Below are positions 48,139 through 60,662 of a stretch of DNA of 64,000 bases, piece after piece. The position numbers were made by a program, and so were the translations under genes. The stretch comes from Poecilobothrus nobilitatus (lineage: Eukaryota > Arthropoda > Insecta > Diptera > Dolichopodidae), in NCBI GenBank assembly GCA_947095535.1, contig OX352774.1:79050416-79114415 (forward strand), read 5' to 3'. Below the pieces are notes generated by a model, which saw nothing but the letters and a program-made list of their open reading frames with translations, was not told where the DNA came from and did not search any database. Position 1 is the first letter of the stretch; each line of letters begins with the position of its first letter.

Positions 48139-50705
48139 AGGAGATCAATATCTCATGGAATATATAAAGAAATATATATAAATAAAAATAAAAAAAGAAA
48201 TATATATAAATAACAGATTAATAGTAGTGTGTATAAGATTATATTAATAATAAAATAATAATAATGGTAGTTATTATGAACAAAAACTATTAATAAGTAC
48301 AATAACTAAAGTAATTTTACTATAAACACCCAACATATTATAAAATTGAAACAAGGATATTGAACCAGTATAAGAACATTTTATATGTACAGGTTGGGAC
48401 AGGTCTAACAATTCTTAAAATATTAAGAAGGAAAACTTATGGTTAGAATAATATTAATCAAATTAAAATATTTTATTGTTAAATAAATATATATGACAAC
48501 ATATTCATTATTCAGTTAATATTCTTAAATGTAAAATTATTACTGAATATAAAAATTAAATAAATATCAAATTCGAAATTTTTATTTTAGGAATTTTTAT
48601 TATAGAGTAAAAGAATCTTTCACAACATTATATATTTTTTTTTTTTTTTCTTAAGTAATTTAAAAAATACATATTAGTATATAAATATTAATTAAACTAC
48701 AATTCATAATAAATAATATAGCCTAGCTCACTTTTTAGTTTAATTAATATATAATTACATATTAAAATAATTTTCCTATATTAAAAATTTTTATCTCAAC
48801 TGAATTTAAATAAATAAAGAAAAAAAACGAATTTTGGGACTGATTTATTGCATGAATTTTTTTTGCGCCAATTTTAATTAAAAAGGCGTCAAAATAAAGA
48901 CATTATTTTTATAATAAAAATGTTATCGTTTTTTATCATCCTATCTATAGGCAATTTAAGTGAATATATTTTATTTTTTCTTTTATTTCTAATAATTATA
49001 AATCTAATCTAGTGTCACTTTCTAATTTCATATCTATCTATATTATATGTATGTAATGTTATGTATTTATATATTAAAACTATATATTATATTTTTTTTA
49101 TATTTATTTTTATTTTTATATTTCGTTTAATATCAAGTGTTTTTTATATCAGTACTTTTCGATTCACAAAAATTTTTTTTTTCTTTTCATCCTTTTATTA
49201 TTTTATTTAAAAAAAAAAGGAGAAATTTTGTAATTTCTTAACTTATATTTGTAATTATTTAGAACTTTGTTTTTTACTTAGAATTTAATGCCAGCATTTT
49301 ACTTAGCATGAAAGCCAAAAAGTAAAATAAAGTCAAAGCCAAAAACTCAAATATATTCGACGGCTATTAAGGATTTGTAGACGGTATCTTTTTGGGAACT
49401 ATATTTTATGTATGTGAATAATGTATATATAATATGTATGTATATGTATATTGAATTCAGTCGTATGAAATGCAAAAATATTAATGCCTTTTTCAATAGT
49501 GCAAATATTTCTATATTTTTTAAACTAATCATTATTTTCTTCTATACTTTTAGATCAAAATTAAAATTATTATAAAAATCTAACTAATATTTTAATTTTA
49601 TTTTTTTTTTTTGTTTAATTAATTTTATTTAAAAAAAAAAAAAACAATTAAAATAATTCAATGTAATCAGTCCCATAAGTTTTTTAAATTTCTCTATATA
49701 AATTAAGATTATTGAGTCGAATGCATAATTAAGATTGAAATCAAATCTAGTTTTTTCAAACAAAAACTACTCTTGAACTTGTAGGTTTTTATTTGGAAAA
49801 ATTAGATTTGAGTTCAAGATCAGGTTTTATGCATTCGACCACCCATTATAAAGAATTTTTTTTTTTTCAAAATTTACACATCTATAATGAAAAAAAATTA
49901 AAATAAAATGAATTAAAGTGATCTTTTCAATTAATATTTTTAGTTTATTAGTAACAATTAATAATTAAATTTAGTGTTATATTATTAGAAGTAGCCTCAA
50001 TATCATTAAAAACTTTAACAAATTAAAAGAAAAAAACTTTAACGGTTAGTATTAAAAAAAATTTTTTTTTTTTTTTGGAAGTACATATTATAATTAAAAG
50101 TAGTAATTAATTTTTTTTTTTTGTGATACAATAATGAACATTGTATATATACCAGGTTACAAAAATATTCGATTTTCCTTAAATTTATCAAACTTTAAAA
50201 ATGTCAAAGAGTAAAAAATTTAAATTATGTTGCATATTTTGATGGTCAAAAAGAAAAAAAAAAAAGAAATCGTAAAAATCTAAATTTAAAGTTAAAAAAA
50301 AAATTTTTTAATTCATTTAAAGAGAGTAACTACATTTTTCTAGCTATATATGTACATTGTACATTCATATAAGAGATCAAGATTTTTTGTTTTTTGGAAG
50401 CATCAAAATGACTGTATCTAAATGGAACTAATTCGCTTGGAATGTAATAATTCACAATAGCAGAAATAGAAACTTTTAATGCTAATTTAAAGTTTGTTTT
50501 TTTTTTTATTTTGACCAATACCTAAATTTTTTTTTAACGATACAATAATTATCGGTACAATCAAAATGAAAAAAAATTTAATGAGAATTAGTTATGAAAA
50601 GTCTTTAAATTTCTGTTTTAAAAATCATAACTGCGTATATTTTTAAAATTTTGTTTTTCTGATACATCCTAAAATAGAAATGATACTTCTTGTACTTTAA
50701 ATTAC
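48139..50705. other. A/T-rich intergenic DNA
   Basis: Long A and T runs, no supportable gene. TCAAATCTAGTTTTTTC... at 49740 has an approximate inverted partner at about 49800 (AAAAATTAGATTTGA), and CGAATGCATAA at about 49718 pairs with TTATGCATTCG at about 49829, forming a ~120-bp hairpin-like structure. Confidence 0.45.
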
Positions 50706-51558
50706 TAAGGGCAAATAAAAATATGTTTTAAAAAATCGGTTTGAAGCGCTTGTTATAAAATATGCACTTCAAAATATGCTCTAAAAAATCTATTATAATC
50801 ATTTTAAAAAATTACTCTATAAAACAGTATGTAAAATACGTAAAAAACAAACTATTAATTAAATCAAAATTAAAAGAACAATAAAACGAAGTTTTCTCGA
50901 AAAATTGGATAAATTTTTTAAAAATTAAATATCATTTATCCATATTATATTAAATATATTTTTTATTTTAAATTTATTCATAAAATTATGAAAAAATAAT
51001 ACGAAATCATAAAAATCACCTTTCTAGTACAACTGATATAAACGTTCAGAATTTAAATATCGTAGTTAGCTTATTCTGTAGTCTAATATAAGTATCATAT
51101 GCCATTTCACCAAAAACCTAATAAATGATCATTGGATTTTGATATCTCACTTATTCCCATTCTCGACAAAGCTCATGAACAAAGCAAATTATATAAGTAA
51201 TTTGTACTATGTTTCTATTCTCCTTGCAGTTTTTACCTATGTATAGTACAGTGTCTGTTATAAAGAGCAGAATTGAATTTTAATTGAAGCTTTCACTCAA
51301 AATATTTATTAAATTAACAAAAAAAATTAACTATTCTTCTGAGATTTTTGGCTTCTCAATTAATATGTACACTTTTTAACAAAACTTTATATTTGGAAGT
51401 TATGCCCTTTTAAATGAAAATTGCCAAAATATGCTCTTATAAGTGAAATATGCAAAAATATGCTCTAGCAAATCTCTGTTAAAATGAATTACTATCAAAT
51501 TTATTTCTTAATAGACGTAAGAAAAAAAATATTCTAAAGCATATTTTATTCGCCCTTA
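50706..51558. mobile_element. MITE with TAAGGGC ends and AAATATGCTCT subterminal repeats
   Basis: TAAGGGCAAATAAAAATATG at the left pairs with the reverse complement of CATATTTTATTCGCCCTTA at the right. Near the ends AAAATATGCTCT or AAATATGCACT occurs at least four times (about 50760, 50775, 51410 and 51453), the kind of motif a transposase would bind. The 853-bp body has no coding sequence. Superfamily unresolved. Confidence 0.68.
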
Positions 51559-53249
51559 ATATTATTATTATTATTATCATCATCATCATCAATATGGCAA
51601 TATTAGAGTAATAAAATAATTAATAATGAATATCTTTTGTCGAGATTTTGAAATTAAATAATTGAATATCAAATTTTGAAATTAAACTAAAAAATATATG
51701 AATCTGAAAATAAAAGAAAAAATTTCAAATGAAAAAACAAACAAAATAAAGTAATTTTTAAAATCAAATCTTTTTCGAAATTTTTATTATCTTTTTGAAT
51801 TCTTAAAAAAAAAAAAAAAAAATAAGTTTGGTTCAATTTTTAAAAATGTTTTCCTTTTTTGTTTTTTTTTTTTTTTTTCGTTAAAGCGAAATTTAAGATA
51901 TACTTTTATGTTATGTTATCAACATCGTGATTTTTCCACTTTTCAAACATTTTTCTATATCATTTTTTTTTTTTTTTGTTTTTATAATACCAACAAATAT
52001 ATTATTAAAAATCTTAAATTTCACTTTAAGAAAACACTACATTAAATTAAAGAAAAATATTAAATAAAAAAGGAAATTTATAATGTAGTTAAATGTTTAA
52101 ATAAAAACAAACATGTTTGAATGTTCTTAAAATACATGAAATTTAAATAAATAAACACAAAAAGAAAATAATATTAATTATTAATAAAATAAAAACATAT
52201 TTCTCCTACTTAAAATTTATTGTAATTCATTATAATTTTTTTTTTTTTTGTTTTTAAATAAGTTTTCATAAATTTTTTGCTATTTAATTAAAATTAATTT
52301 GGTTTTTTTTTTTTTTTTTGTTTTTTTGTTTTTACAAAAATTTTTTTAAGACTATTTTTGTTTTATAGTTTTAAGTTTTAATTCAAAAAAAAAAAAAATT
52401 TACTATTTATAATTAAATTTGTAGCAGTTTTATTAAGTTTCTTTTTGTTAATTTTTTTGTTTTTTGTTTTTTTTGTTTTCTGTTGTTTTCATATTTCTCA
52501 TTTTTTTAATCTGCTTCAGATGTTCTTGTGATTTTCTACATATCAACTTCTATAATAAATCATTTATATGATTTATCCAAGCCTAGATTAATGCTTTCTA
52601 GTTTTTCTTTTTTATTGTGTTTTTGATGATCTCAACATGAGTCAAGCCTATATTTTATTATTCGAATCTCTTTTATAATTTTACTCATGCAATTTATTTT
52701 GTATTTTCAATTTATTTTCCTTCCAAAGAATAAAATTTAAAATTTAATTGCATATTATTATCCTGATACATTCATTGTTCATTATTGAGTTGTTTTTTTT
52801 AAAGTTTTTTTTTTTTTTTTTAAGTTTTTATTTGAAAATAAAATTATTTTGAATGACGATTACGAGATTTATTTTCTCTTTTAAATGAGTTGTTATTATT
52901 ATAGTATCACTTATACATTTTATTAAATTTACATAATTTATTTCTATTTTTTTTTTTTTTTTTTTTAATTTTATTGAATTGAAAAAAAAAAACTCATTTA
53001 TAGAGAATATAATAATAATAAATATTAAAGACAAGAATTATATTAATATAATAACATAATAATAAAAAAAAAAAACATTGATTTTGATGTCATAGTTTAG
53101 AAAATATATTTTTGGAAAGAAAATAATTTTCTACTTTTTATATATGTATATATATTTTTTTTTTTTTTAATAATTGTTATTATCATTATCATTATTATTA
53201 AATAAATATCACTTAATTGTAGACCTATAACTAGAGAGCATTGCGATGA
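51559..53249. other. A/T-rich DNA downstream of the carrier gene
   Basis: An (ATT)n/(ATC)n microsatellite starts at about 51560. Long T and A runs follow. The 3' untranslated region of the carrier gene should begin at 53249 and run leftward; many AATAAA-like hexamers exist and none can be preferred. Confidence 0.5.
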
Positions 53250-54386
53250 TCACGTCATATTAACACCAAGTGCTCGACTTGAATACTCATATACAACATA
53301 ACTAATTGATACAGCTGGCAGGACTTTTATAAAATTTGGTGTTATTCCTCTATATAATCCAACTAAACCTTCATTCTTAATAATATGACTAAAAACACCA
53401 TGCATATTTGTTGGCATTTGTGAATTTTTCTTATTACCAGTAACGACAGCTAAAAAAAAGAAAAAAATATATATATTTATAAAAATTGAATACCTTTTAT
53501 ATTTATACATATTTCAAATATGTATAAAATTATTTTCTCTATATATATAGGTATTTATCATAAAATATTTTTAAAATAAAATTGAATATTTTACCTTGTG
53601 CTTGCAGTCGTGTTCTAACTAATGCTAATGGATAGGAACAAACTTGACCCAATGTACTTGATATACTACCGCATGCTAATAAAACTAAAAAGCTTGGCTC
53701 TTCTTTATTATGACTACTTAAATATTTCTTTTTTAATGTCTCATATACAGCTAAATCAATACCAGCATATGGAACAATACCTAATATATTTGGAATGTAA
53801 CCACGATAAAAACTTCGTACACCTTCATTAATATAAATTTTTTTAGCTGCATCTAGTATACCATAATATTGACCAGTTTTACGTAATGCTAATCTTGTTT
53901 TTAATACTTCCATTGGATATATAATTGTTTGGCTAACACCACCAGCGCATGCACCAGCAACAAATCTTTCATATATTGACATTTGACGTTTTTCATCACC
54001 ACGTAATAAACGTTTTACTTTTTCATATGCAGCAAATTTGATAGCTGATTCGGGTGCAATTTTTAATACATTAATACCATTACCTCGCCAAAAACTTTGT
54101 AAACCACCTTCTTTCAACATATATTTAAAACAATCTGAGATTCTTGTTTTATGAGGTTGAACCTTAAAAAAAATTTTTGTTATAAAAACATTTAAATCAC
54201 AAAAATAAAAAAATGATTTACCTGTACCTGTAAAAATACTTTTATCCTATCTAACGGAGCAGTACATGTTCTTGATACAGCACCAGCAATACCACCTGCA
54301 GCTAAATGTCTCCACCACATACCACTTTGCATTTCACTTTGTGTGAAATCATCAGGTACGTTCATATCCTCCCCAATATCGAGGTA
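53250..54386 (-). CDS. SCaMC: Calcium-binding mitochondrial ATP-Mg/Pi carrier (SCaMC), 3' part
   Basis: This inner-membrane carrier exchanges ATP-Mg for phosphate and sets the matrix adenine-nucleotide pool; calcium controls it through N-terminal EF hands. Three exons are visible: 54228-54386 (or to 54222), 53595-54162 and 53450-53594 intron followed by 53250-53449. They join in frame and encode about 308 residues with the three mitochondrial-carrier repeats. The signatures are TAPLDRIK in repeat 1, YPMEVLK in repeat 2 and YPLALVR in repeat 3 (the last with A for the usual acid, as in relatives). Conserved blocks include [40 protein letters not shown] and [20 protein letters not shown]; the protein ends [10 protein letters not shown]. 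The order and sequence follow Drosophila SCaMC closely. The first exon here starts exactly where the linker after the EF hands begins, with an acceptor AATAG|TAC. The EF-hand exons were not found in the remaining 9.6 kb, so a long intron probably crosses the window edge. Confidence 0.95.
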
Positions 54387-55785
54387 CTATTGAAAAAAAA
54401 AAAAAAAAAAAAAAATTGAAAAGTGGAAATAAAGATAAAATAAATTAATTAAGATTTACTTAAGGTATTTAAATAGATAAAAATATAAACATTTCTAATT
54501 TTTTAATTAAATTAAAAAATAAACAAAATAAATATAAAAACAAATGAAAAAATAGTAGAGTGTAAATAATAAAACAGTAACAATAAATTCAATTTATATA
54601 TAACTGATATAACCATTTTAAAGGATAAGTGTGTGTGTGGGTGTAATTCATGTAACAAACAGCTGGGTGAACTTTCTTTTTTTCTCATTATTTTAAAAGA
54701 GCATTTAATATTAAAATCATAATTTAATTAAATTTTTAATTTGCAAAAAAAAATATATTTAACTTAGCCCGACTATGAACGCTCATTTTAAGCGTCAAAA
54801 ATTAATTGACACAAATTGAAACAAAATTATTTAATATTTTTCGAATTAAATGCTCTTCCAATAATTTTAAATTTAACAATAAGCCAACAAAAAAAAAAAA
54901 AAAACAATAACATAAACTAAACAGAAATGGTGTAATCACTATTTTTTTTTATTTGTTTCTTTTTCTTATTTCACAATTTAATTTTTATAAATTCACTTTA
55001 TATTAATTACAATAGCTTCCATTGATCTATCAATATCTTCTTTATGATAAGTGAAAATAGTGTTATTTTCATATTTACAGGTATTTGGTGATGATTTCTT
55101 AATAAATATTATTCTATATGTCATCCGAGAATTTAAATTTAATATATTTTTAATTATAAATAGTTTGATAATTTTTTATTTGGTCGTATATAACAGAGAC
55201 ACAAATGTAATATATTAACATTTAAAAAAAAAAAAAAAAAATTTGTTTTTTTTTTTTTTAATTTAATTTTTAAATTAAATTTTAATTTTTAATGAATTAT
55301 AAATTATTATTTTCTTTTTAGTTATTTAAATTTATCTTTTTCCTTTATTTTCTTTTTATTAAAACTTATTAAAAAAGACATTTTTTTTTTTTGTAGAACA
55401 TCAAAAGATAATATATATATACAAAATAAACAAAATTTTTTTTTTTTTTTTCGAATTCTTAAATTAAATAAAACTAAATAATTTTTGTTTTTTTTTTTTT
55501 TGACATTGAAAAATGATTTTAATTCAATTTTTTCAATTGATTAATTTTGAAAATATTAAAATAATAAAAAAAAATTCTATACATTTTTGGTTAAAGACAA
55601 GTATTATACTTGTGATATGATATAAACACATAAAAAATTTAAAAGAATTTTTATTTAAATAATTAGTTTTTTTTTGCAACTATTTTAAATAAAAACAAAA
55701 ATTTTAAATAGAATTTTTTCTTTTAACTGCATATATATAAATATATTTCAACTATAGACATACTAGCATAAACTTAAATAGAATA
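54387..55785 (-). other. Probable long intron of the carrier gene, left part
   Basis: If the carrier's EF-hand exons lie to the right, everything from 54387 onward is intron. A minus-strand frame (about 54993-55165) includes NTIFTYHKEDIDRSMEAI followed by a possible donor GTAATT. The phrase YHKEDIDRSMEAI loosely resembles the start of pipsqueak/pogo-type helix-turn-helix domains, but the evidence is weak. T and A runs dominate the rest. Confidence 0.4.
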
Positions 55786-56465
55786 CAGTGAAAGCTCTCT
55801 TAACCGAGAGCTCTTACAAGCGAACATCTCTTATAGACGGACAATACCATCGGAATCTTAGGAACCAAGTTTTTTTTATAACATTTTCATATAAACTTTG
55901 CTCCAATAAGCGAACACTCCCATATGCGAACGCGGACAAGTGAATTTGTGCTTTAAGAAGTTTAAAATCTCCGATAAGCGGACACGTGACTCTAATAAAC
56001 GTATACTGTCATATAAGAGAGTTTTATAATTTATCAATAAATAATTGAAATAGCTTCTTCAATAATATTTTTTTTTTCGTTTTTTAAATACTACTCACAA
56101 ATATTACTAAGCCTACAAAACACAAATACATATAAAAATTACACAAATCATTTTATGAATATTTCGCACCTCCCGTTCTATTATATTGTAAGTCGACTTA
56201 CAATATACTAGAATGTACAATTCTTAAGTTGAAGTATTGTATATGTATATTTACAATACTACAATTATATATATATATATATATTTACAATACTACTGTG
56301 GTATTTAATTTGAAGTAAATAAAAAATATAACAAATTGAATTAAAGCTTAATAAAAAGAAAAGCAATTAAAAGTATGTTTGAAAAATATTCTTATAACCG
56401 GACATCTCTCTTAACCGGACAAAAATTTAGGTCGCTTGAATGTCCGTTTATTGGAGCTTTCACTG
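55786..56465. mobile_element. pogo/Tigger-type Tc1-mariner MITE
   Basis: Inverted ends CAGTGAAAGCTC match perfectly over 12 bp and are flanked by TA on both sides (55784-55785 and 56466-56467), as in pogo-like Tc1/mariner elements. Subterminal copies of a GCGAACA/GCGGACA motif occur many times (AAGCGAACATCTC, AATAAGCGAACACTCC, GATAAGCGGACACG, TAACCGGACATCTC, TTAACCGGACAAA). The centre has a 26-bp perfect palindrome and a (TA)n tract. No transposase frame is left, so it depends on an autonomous relative elsewhere. Confidence 0.85.
56182..56207. repeat. 26-bp perfect palindrome inside the pogo-type MITE
   Basis: TATATTGTAAGTC followed immediately by GACTTACAATATA; the two halves are exact reverse complements around a central TCGA. 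Confidence 0.8.
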
Positions 56466-56570
56466 TATATATAATAACAAAAATCTGTTCAACTATAAAA
56501 ATCTATACAAGAAACTTTAATACATAATCTTCATTTATATACATAGTATGTTCTCTATAAAAAGCCTATC

Positions 56571-56880
56571 TTTTCTGAAGCAGGTAGAAAGGGTATATGC
56601 AATAAGTACTCCAAATACAGGAAATTTAAAAAAAAAAAAATTTTTTTTAATCACTTCAAACCTACAAAAGAAGATCATATAACTATAGAAGATAAATTAA
56701 AATGAAAATGTCACTAATAAAAATGCATTTTGTGGGCAACTCTCTAAAGGAAACCATTCCACTTTATGAAAAATCAACAAAATGTATCTTTAAAAATCCC
56801 ATATCTCGAAAATAATGCTGAATAACTCCCATACCATACAATTTTTTGCTAGATTTTACCTACTGCCCTAGAACGAATAG
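56571..56880. mobile_element. Inverted-repeat MITE, family with TTCTAGGGCAGGTAG ends, copy 2
   Basis: The right end, reverse-complemented, reads GTTCTAGGGCAGTAGGTAAA then ATCTAGCAA, matching the element at 19223-19750. The left end (TTCTGAAGCAGGTAG) is more diverged. The middle CCAAATACAGGAAATTTAAA aligns with CCAAATACGGGGTATTTAAA of copy 1. About 310 bp, so it has lost part of the interior. Confidence 0.65.
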
Positions 56881-57066
56881 GGTTCTTATGCACGCCACCT
56901 TGTACATATTATAAATCATTTAATCCGTTAATACCAATTTATAAAAATTAGAACTCAAGCTATTAAAAATCAACTCATATTTAATATTTTCGAAATTTTT
57001 AAAAATATCAAATTTTAAGTTTAACTTTTAACAGCTTAGTCAAATTTAAGATAATAAAATTAAAAT

Positions 57067-57243
57067 TTAAACCAAAGATTCAGGTTCATTTAATAAATTA
57101 TTTAAATCCATAATACATAAGTTAGTAAAATGAAAATACTGTTTACAATACCAATCTACAATAAAATCACAAAATATATTTAATGTTGATTTATATCCTT
57201 CAGTATAGCTTCTTCCGTCAAAATGTGTCACGGTGACATAAAT
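57067..57243 (-). CDS. Orphan terminal-exon-like frame, unknown protein
   Basis: After a T-rich tract and AG on the minus strand (acceptor at 57244-57245) a frame of 58 residues runs to a stop at 57067. It has coding-like, mixed composition with IYVTVTHFDGRSYTEGYKST, then IVDWYCKQYFHFTNLCIMDL and NEPESLV at the end. It has no start codon near the acceptor, so it would be a last exon. No upstream exon was recognised, and I know no family for it. It could be the 3' end of a gene nested in the carrier intron, or a captured exon. Confidence 0.35.
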   Translation of the reverse strand: MYVTVTHFDGRSYTEGYKSTLNIFCDFIVDWYCKQYFHFTNLCIMDLNNLLNEPESLV

Positions 57244-57289
57244 CTAAAAAAAAAAAACATAACACCAACTCTTATCGAATAGATTCTCT

Positions 57290-57366
57290 TACGTTTTAGG
57301 CAGATCTAGCTGCCTATAGTGATTACTGACACGTTACCTCAGCCTTCACCAATAAAAAAAAAAAAA
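57290..57366 (+). repeat. Poly(A)-tailed retroposon-like fragment
   Basis: A GC-richer stretch (GGCAGATCTAGCTGCC, a palindrome, then ACGTTACCTCAGCCTTCACC) runs into AATAAAAAAAAAAAA. This looks like the 3' end of a short retroposon on the plus strand, next to the orphan frame at 57067-57243. Confidence 0.4.
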
Positions 57367-57483
57367 CTATATTCTTCTATGCAACAGATTATTTAATAAT
57401 TGTGATCATTGAGATTATAAACACAGAAAAATTTCAATATTTTAAAGATTTTGTAATGTTGCATTAATTTTTTTTTTTTTTTT

Positions 57484-57540
57484 CCATTTCTATGCCACAT
57501 AAACGTGGACAGCAAATTATACAGCCTTTCCTGTTCAGAT
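57484..57540 (-). mobile_element. 5'-truncated tRNA-SINE tail
   Basis: Read on the minus strand, CTGAACAGGAAAGGCTGTAT then TGCTGTCCACGTTTATGTGG matches the body of the SINE at 13.9 kb, followed by GAAATGGAAAAAAAA (T-run at 57468-57483). The tRNA head is missing, typical of 5' truncation. Confidence 0.65.
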
Positions 57541-57544
57541 TTTT

Positions 57545-60510
57545 AATATTGATAATATGTTCATATTAACATTTGAGTTCTCTTTTCATTTTAAAATTGT
57601 ATTAAAAAAATATGATTTAAATTTTCTTATATTTATTAGTAAATAATTATTATTAAAGGATCGGAAGGATTAAAAATTAACCATAAGGGTATACATATGT
57701 ATATATAGCGATATATATAGGGAATTTTAAAAGAAAATACTAAAACTTCGAAATTAAATTACGTTACATCCATATGTATATTAAAATACATAACAAGTTA
57801 CCACATTATTCCATTACAATAGAGTCTGCCATAATTTCCTCAGAAAAAATTCAGAAAAGATAAATAAATTAAAAAAAAAAAAAAACAAAACAATCAATAA
57901 TTTTTTTTTTTTAAACAAAAGAAAAACTATTATACAATTTTTTTTCTTTTCCTATTATGGAAAATTTTACACAAAAAAATAAAAAACAAAAAAGTTTCAT
58001 AACACGTTGAACTCGTGTGGTTTTTATTATTCATTTAACAAATAAATATGTAAATAAAGGAAAATTTACAATCTTCAAAAAAAAAAAAAGAAAAAAAAAA
58101 AACTTTATATGTATAACCATATTGGGATTGAAAAAAATATTCTTTACAATCTGTATTTTAATACACATATTTAATATAATTAATTTAATTCTTTTCTTTA
58201 ATGAAAGTGCTATACTATAGATATACATTCAGTTATACATCAACTAAACTAAGGTATAAGTGCATAATATCTGAAAAAGATATTGAATATTTCATAATTT
58301 TTGCATCTACATTTTATAAGTATCATATCATCTTCATTTATTACAAATAATTTTATAGAATTCTTTTTTTATTATTATTATTTAATCTTATCTTACGTTA
58401 TTATTCAAGTGGAGTGGAATGTTTTGTTTTTTTTTTTTTCAATGTATCGCTTTAAACAAACGATAAGATGAACAATTTATTTGTTCCAGTTTTTTTTTGT
58501 TTTTTTTGTTAAGCAATGGAAAAATTTTACTTCTATATATTTATTCCTATATACATGTATGTATTTTATTTTAAACCATTAACTACATAATTAATAATCA
58601 TTTAATTTAGTAATATAAAATTGCATTGTTCACGTGTACCATCTGTACCATATTGTACACAAATTTACTGAAAGGGTTAATTAAAATTCAAAACGTGATT
58701 GTAAAAAAATTATAGTAGCCCTTTTGTTTTTCTCTTATTTATTAAAATTTCATTTTAAATTATATAGTAAATGGTATAAATGGTATAAATATTAAAAATT
58801 GTTAGTTAATCTGATCAATTAAATAAAAAAATTAAGTATAATTAACAAATGTATACAAAGTTATTATTAGAAATGAATAATCATAAACTAAATGTAAATT
58901 ATATTACGTTTCTATATATATAATAAATAAAATAGATAATAAATATTAAAAAAATAAAAAGAAAAATTATATTTATTTTGTAATTTACAAAACTATTGAA
59001 TAATTTTTTATTATATATTACAACTAATTCTCTATTCATATCACAGATTAATTTTTTATCAAAAAATAATAATAAAGAAAAAAAAGGTAAAATTCTAAAT
59101 CAAAGGTTTTAAAAGGTGCACATTTTCCAAAATACTATAAAAACAGTTTAGAACTCTATGACTTTTATAAAGAGTTTTATATATTTAGAAAAAAATGTGG
59201 AAAATCAAGAGACACTTTCTTCACTGTTAATTAAGAAAAGTCAATTTTCAATTATTAATTCCTAATATCTCTTAAATAGGGGGGACGAAAAAAATTTCTT
59301 GAATCTAATTCTGAAATATCTTTCTTCTTTCATTTTTAATTCAAATTTAAATCTAAAGACGTTTCGAAGATATGAATGGAAGCAAAATCTTACATTACAT
59401 AACATAACATATAATTACGCTAAATTTGAATAATTGTTGTATATTATCCATATTGATTTATTAAGGTAAGAAAAAGTCTTGTCGTTTCACTTTTCTAGAT
59501 TAAAAAATAATATTAAGTAGAACCTGATATATAACTATAAACATTTAAAAATTGGGCTTCTTCAAACTTTGAGCTGCTGTAGCAAAGTAAAACTAGCAAG
59601 CTAATTTTTTAATAATAGCTAAATACTAATAAGCTAAAATGTGCTAAAAATTATCTGTCTATAGGAAATTTAATACATTTTTTTTTTTTTAACTTAATTA
59701 GGAAATTATCAATTTGATAATATATTTATTATTAACAAATGATTGTCATAATAAATATATATATATTTTCTATATTCTAGTTAATTAAGTATACATCAAA
59801 AATAATAAAAAATTAAAACAAAAAAAAAAAAAACAATTATTTTTTATATGATCCTATTCATAATTATTGTTAATGATCTAATTCTAATATTTTCTGTATT
59901 AGAACTGCAAAATTGATAATAATAATAATTAATTAATAATGTAAAGTTCAAATAAATTATAATAGTGGGTCAATCAATATAACAAAAATCTTAAAATTCA
60001 AATCAAATATTAATAATGCGCCGTCATCATTAATAATTAATACTTTGACTTATATAAGTGAAAACCATTAGATTGTATAATAAAAGCTACAACACAATAA
60101 CATCAATAATGCTGCATCTACAATATGAATGCTCTTCTTCGCTTCCTATAAGGATGCACCTGTCAAGTAAAGTTGAAATCAATTAAATTGTATGAAAGCA
60201 TTTGCAATAAACGCAACAGTTCCACAGTTATGAAAAAAGTTGCTTAACTTTTAACTGTTATGGCTTTTTATATACGAATTCAAGTGTCAAAATGAATAGT
60301 ATGTATATCATAAAATAGAAACAAGCCGTTTTTTTTTGTAGGAAGGTATAAATACATATATATTTTTTCGCAATACATACTTTTAAAATAATTGCGAACT
60401 CTATTTAAAATATTTAAGAAACAAAATATTGAAGTAAATATTAATTAAAATATAAGAAAAGTCAAAATTTAGTAAAATTAAAATTTTATTTTACTTAATT
60501 TACACAGGAA
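57545..60510. other. A/T-rich intergenic or intronic DNA
   Basis: No gene supported. The mirror-image frames at 58017-58228 on both strands arise from A runs. At about 60150-60260, read on the minus strand, CAACTTTACTTGACAGGTGC and CATAACTGTGGAACTGTTGC are GC-richer and may be part of a decayed repeat. Confidence 0.45.
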
Positions 60511-60513
60511 ATA

Positions 60514-60662
60514 TTTTTTTAGGAAATTACACAGTCTTTTCTTTTCAAGTGTGACTGTAAATGTCGTAAGGGACAATTATTCTTACGACGTGTAGAGGAT
60601 TCGATTCCACATTTCCTCGGTGTTTGCAACATATTTTATACGCTCTTACCCACTAAGGCATC
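60514..60662 (-). mobile_element. tRNA-derived SINE, third full copy
   Basis: On the minus strand: A-box-like GCCTTAGTGGGTAAGAGCG, B-box GGAATCGAATCC, the palindromic hairpin CGTAAG...CTTACG (60565-60587), then a shortened body ending TTTCCTAAAAAAAT. It is the same family and orientation as the copy at 13.9 kb but more diverged, with a B-box mismatch. No clear target duplication was found. Confidence 0.8.

Noticed and set aside
53622..53831. 69-codon plus-strand frame
   Set aside because: Antisense shadow of the main carrier exon.
58017..58228. Pair of frames on opposite strands
   Set aside because: Both arise from A and T runs; mirror-image open frames like this are typical of low-complexity DNA.
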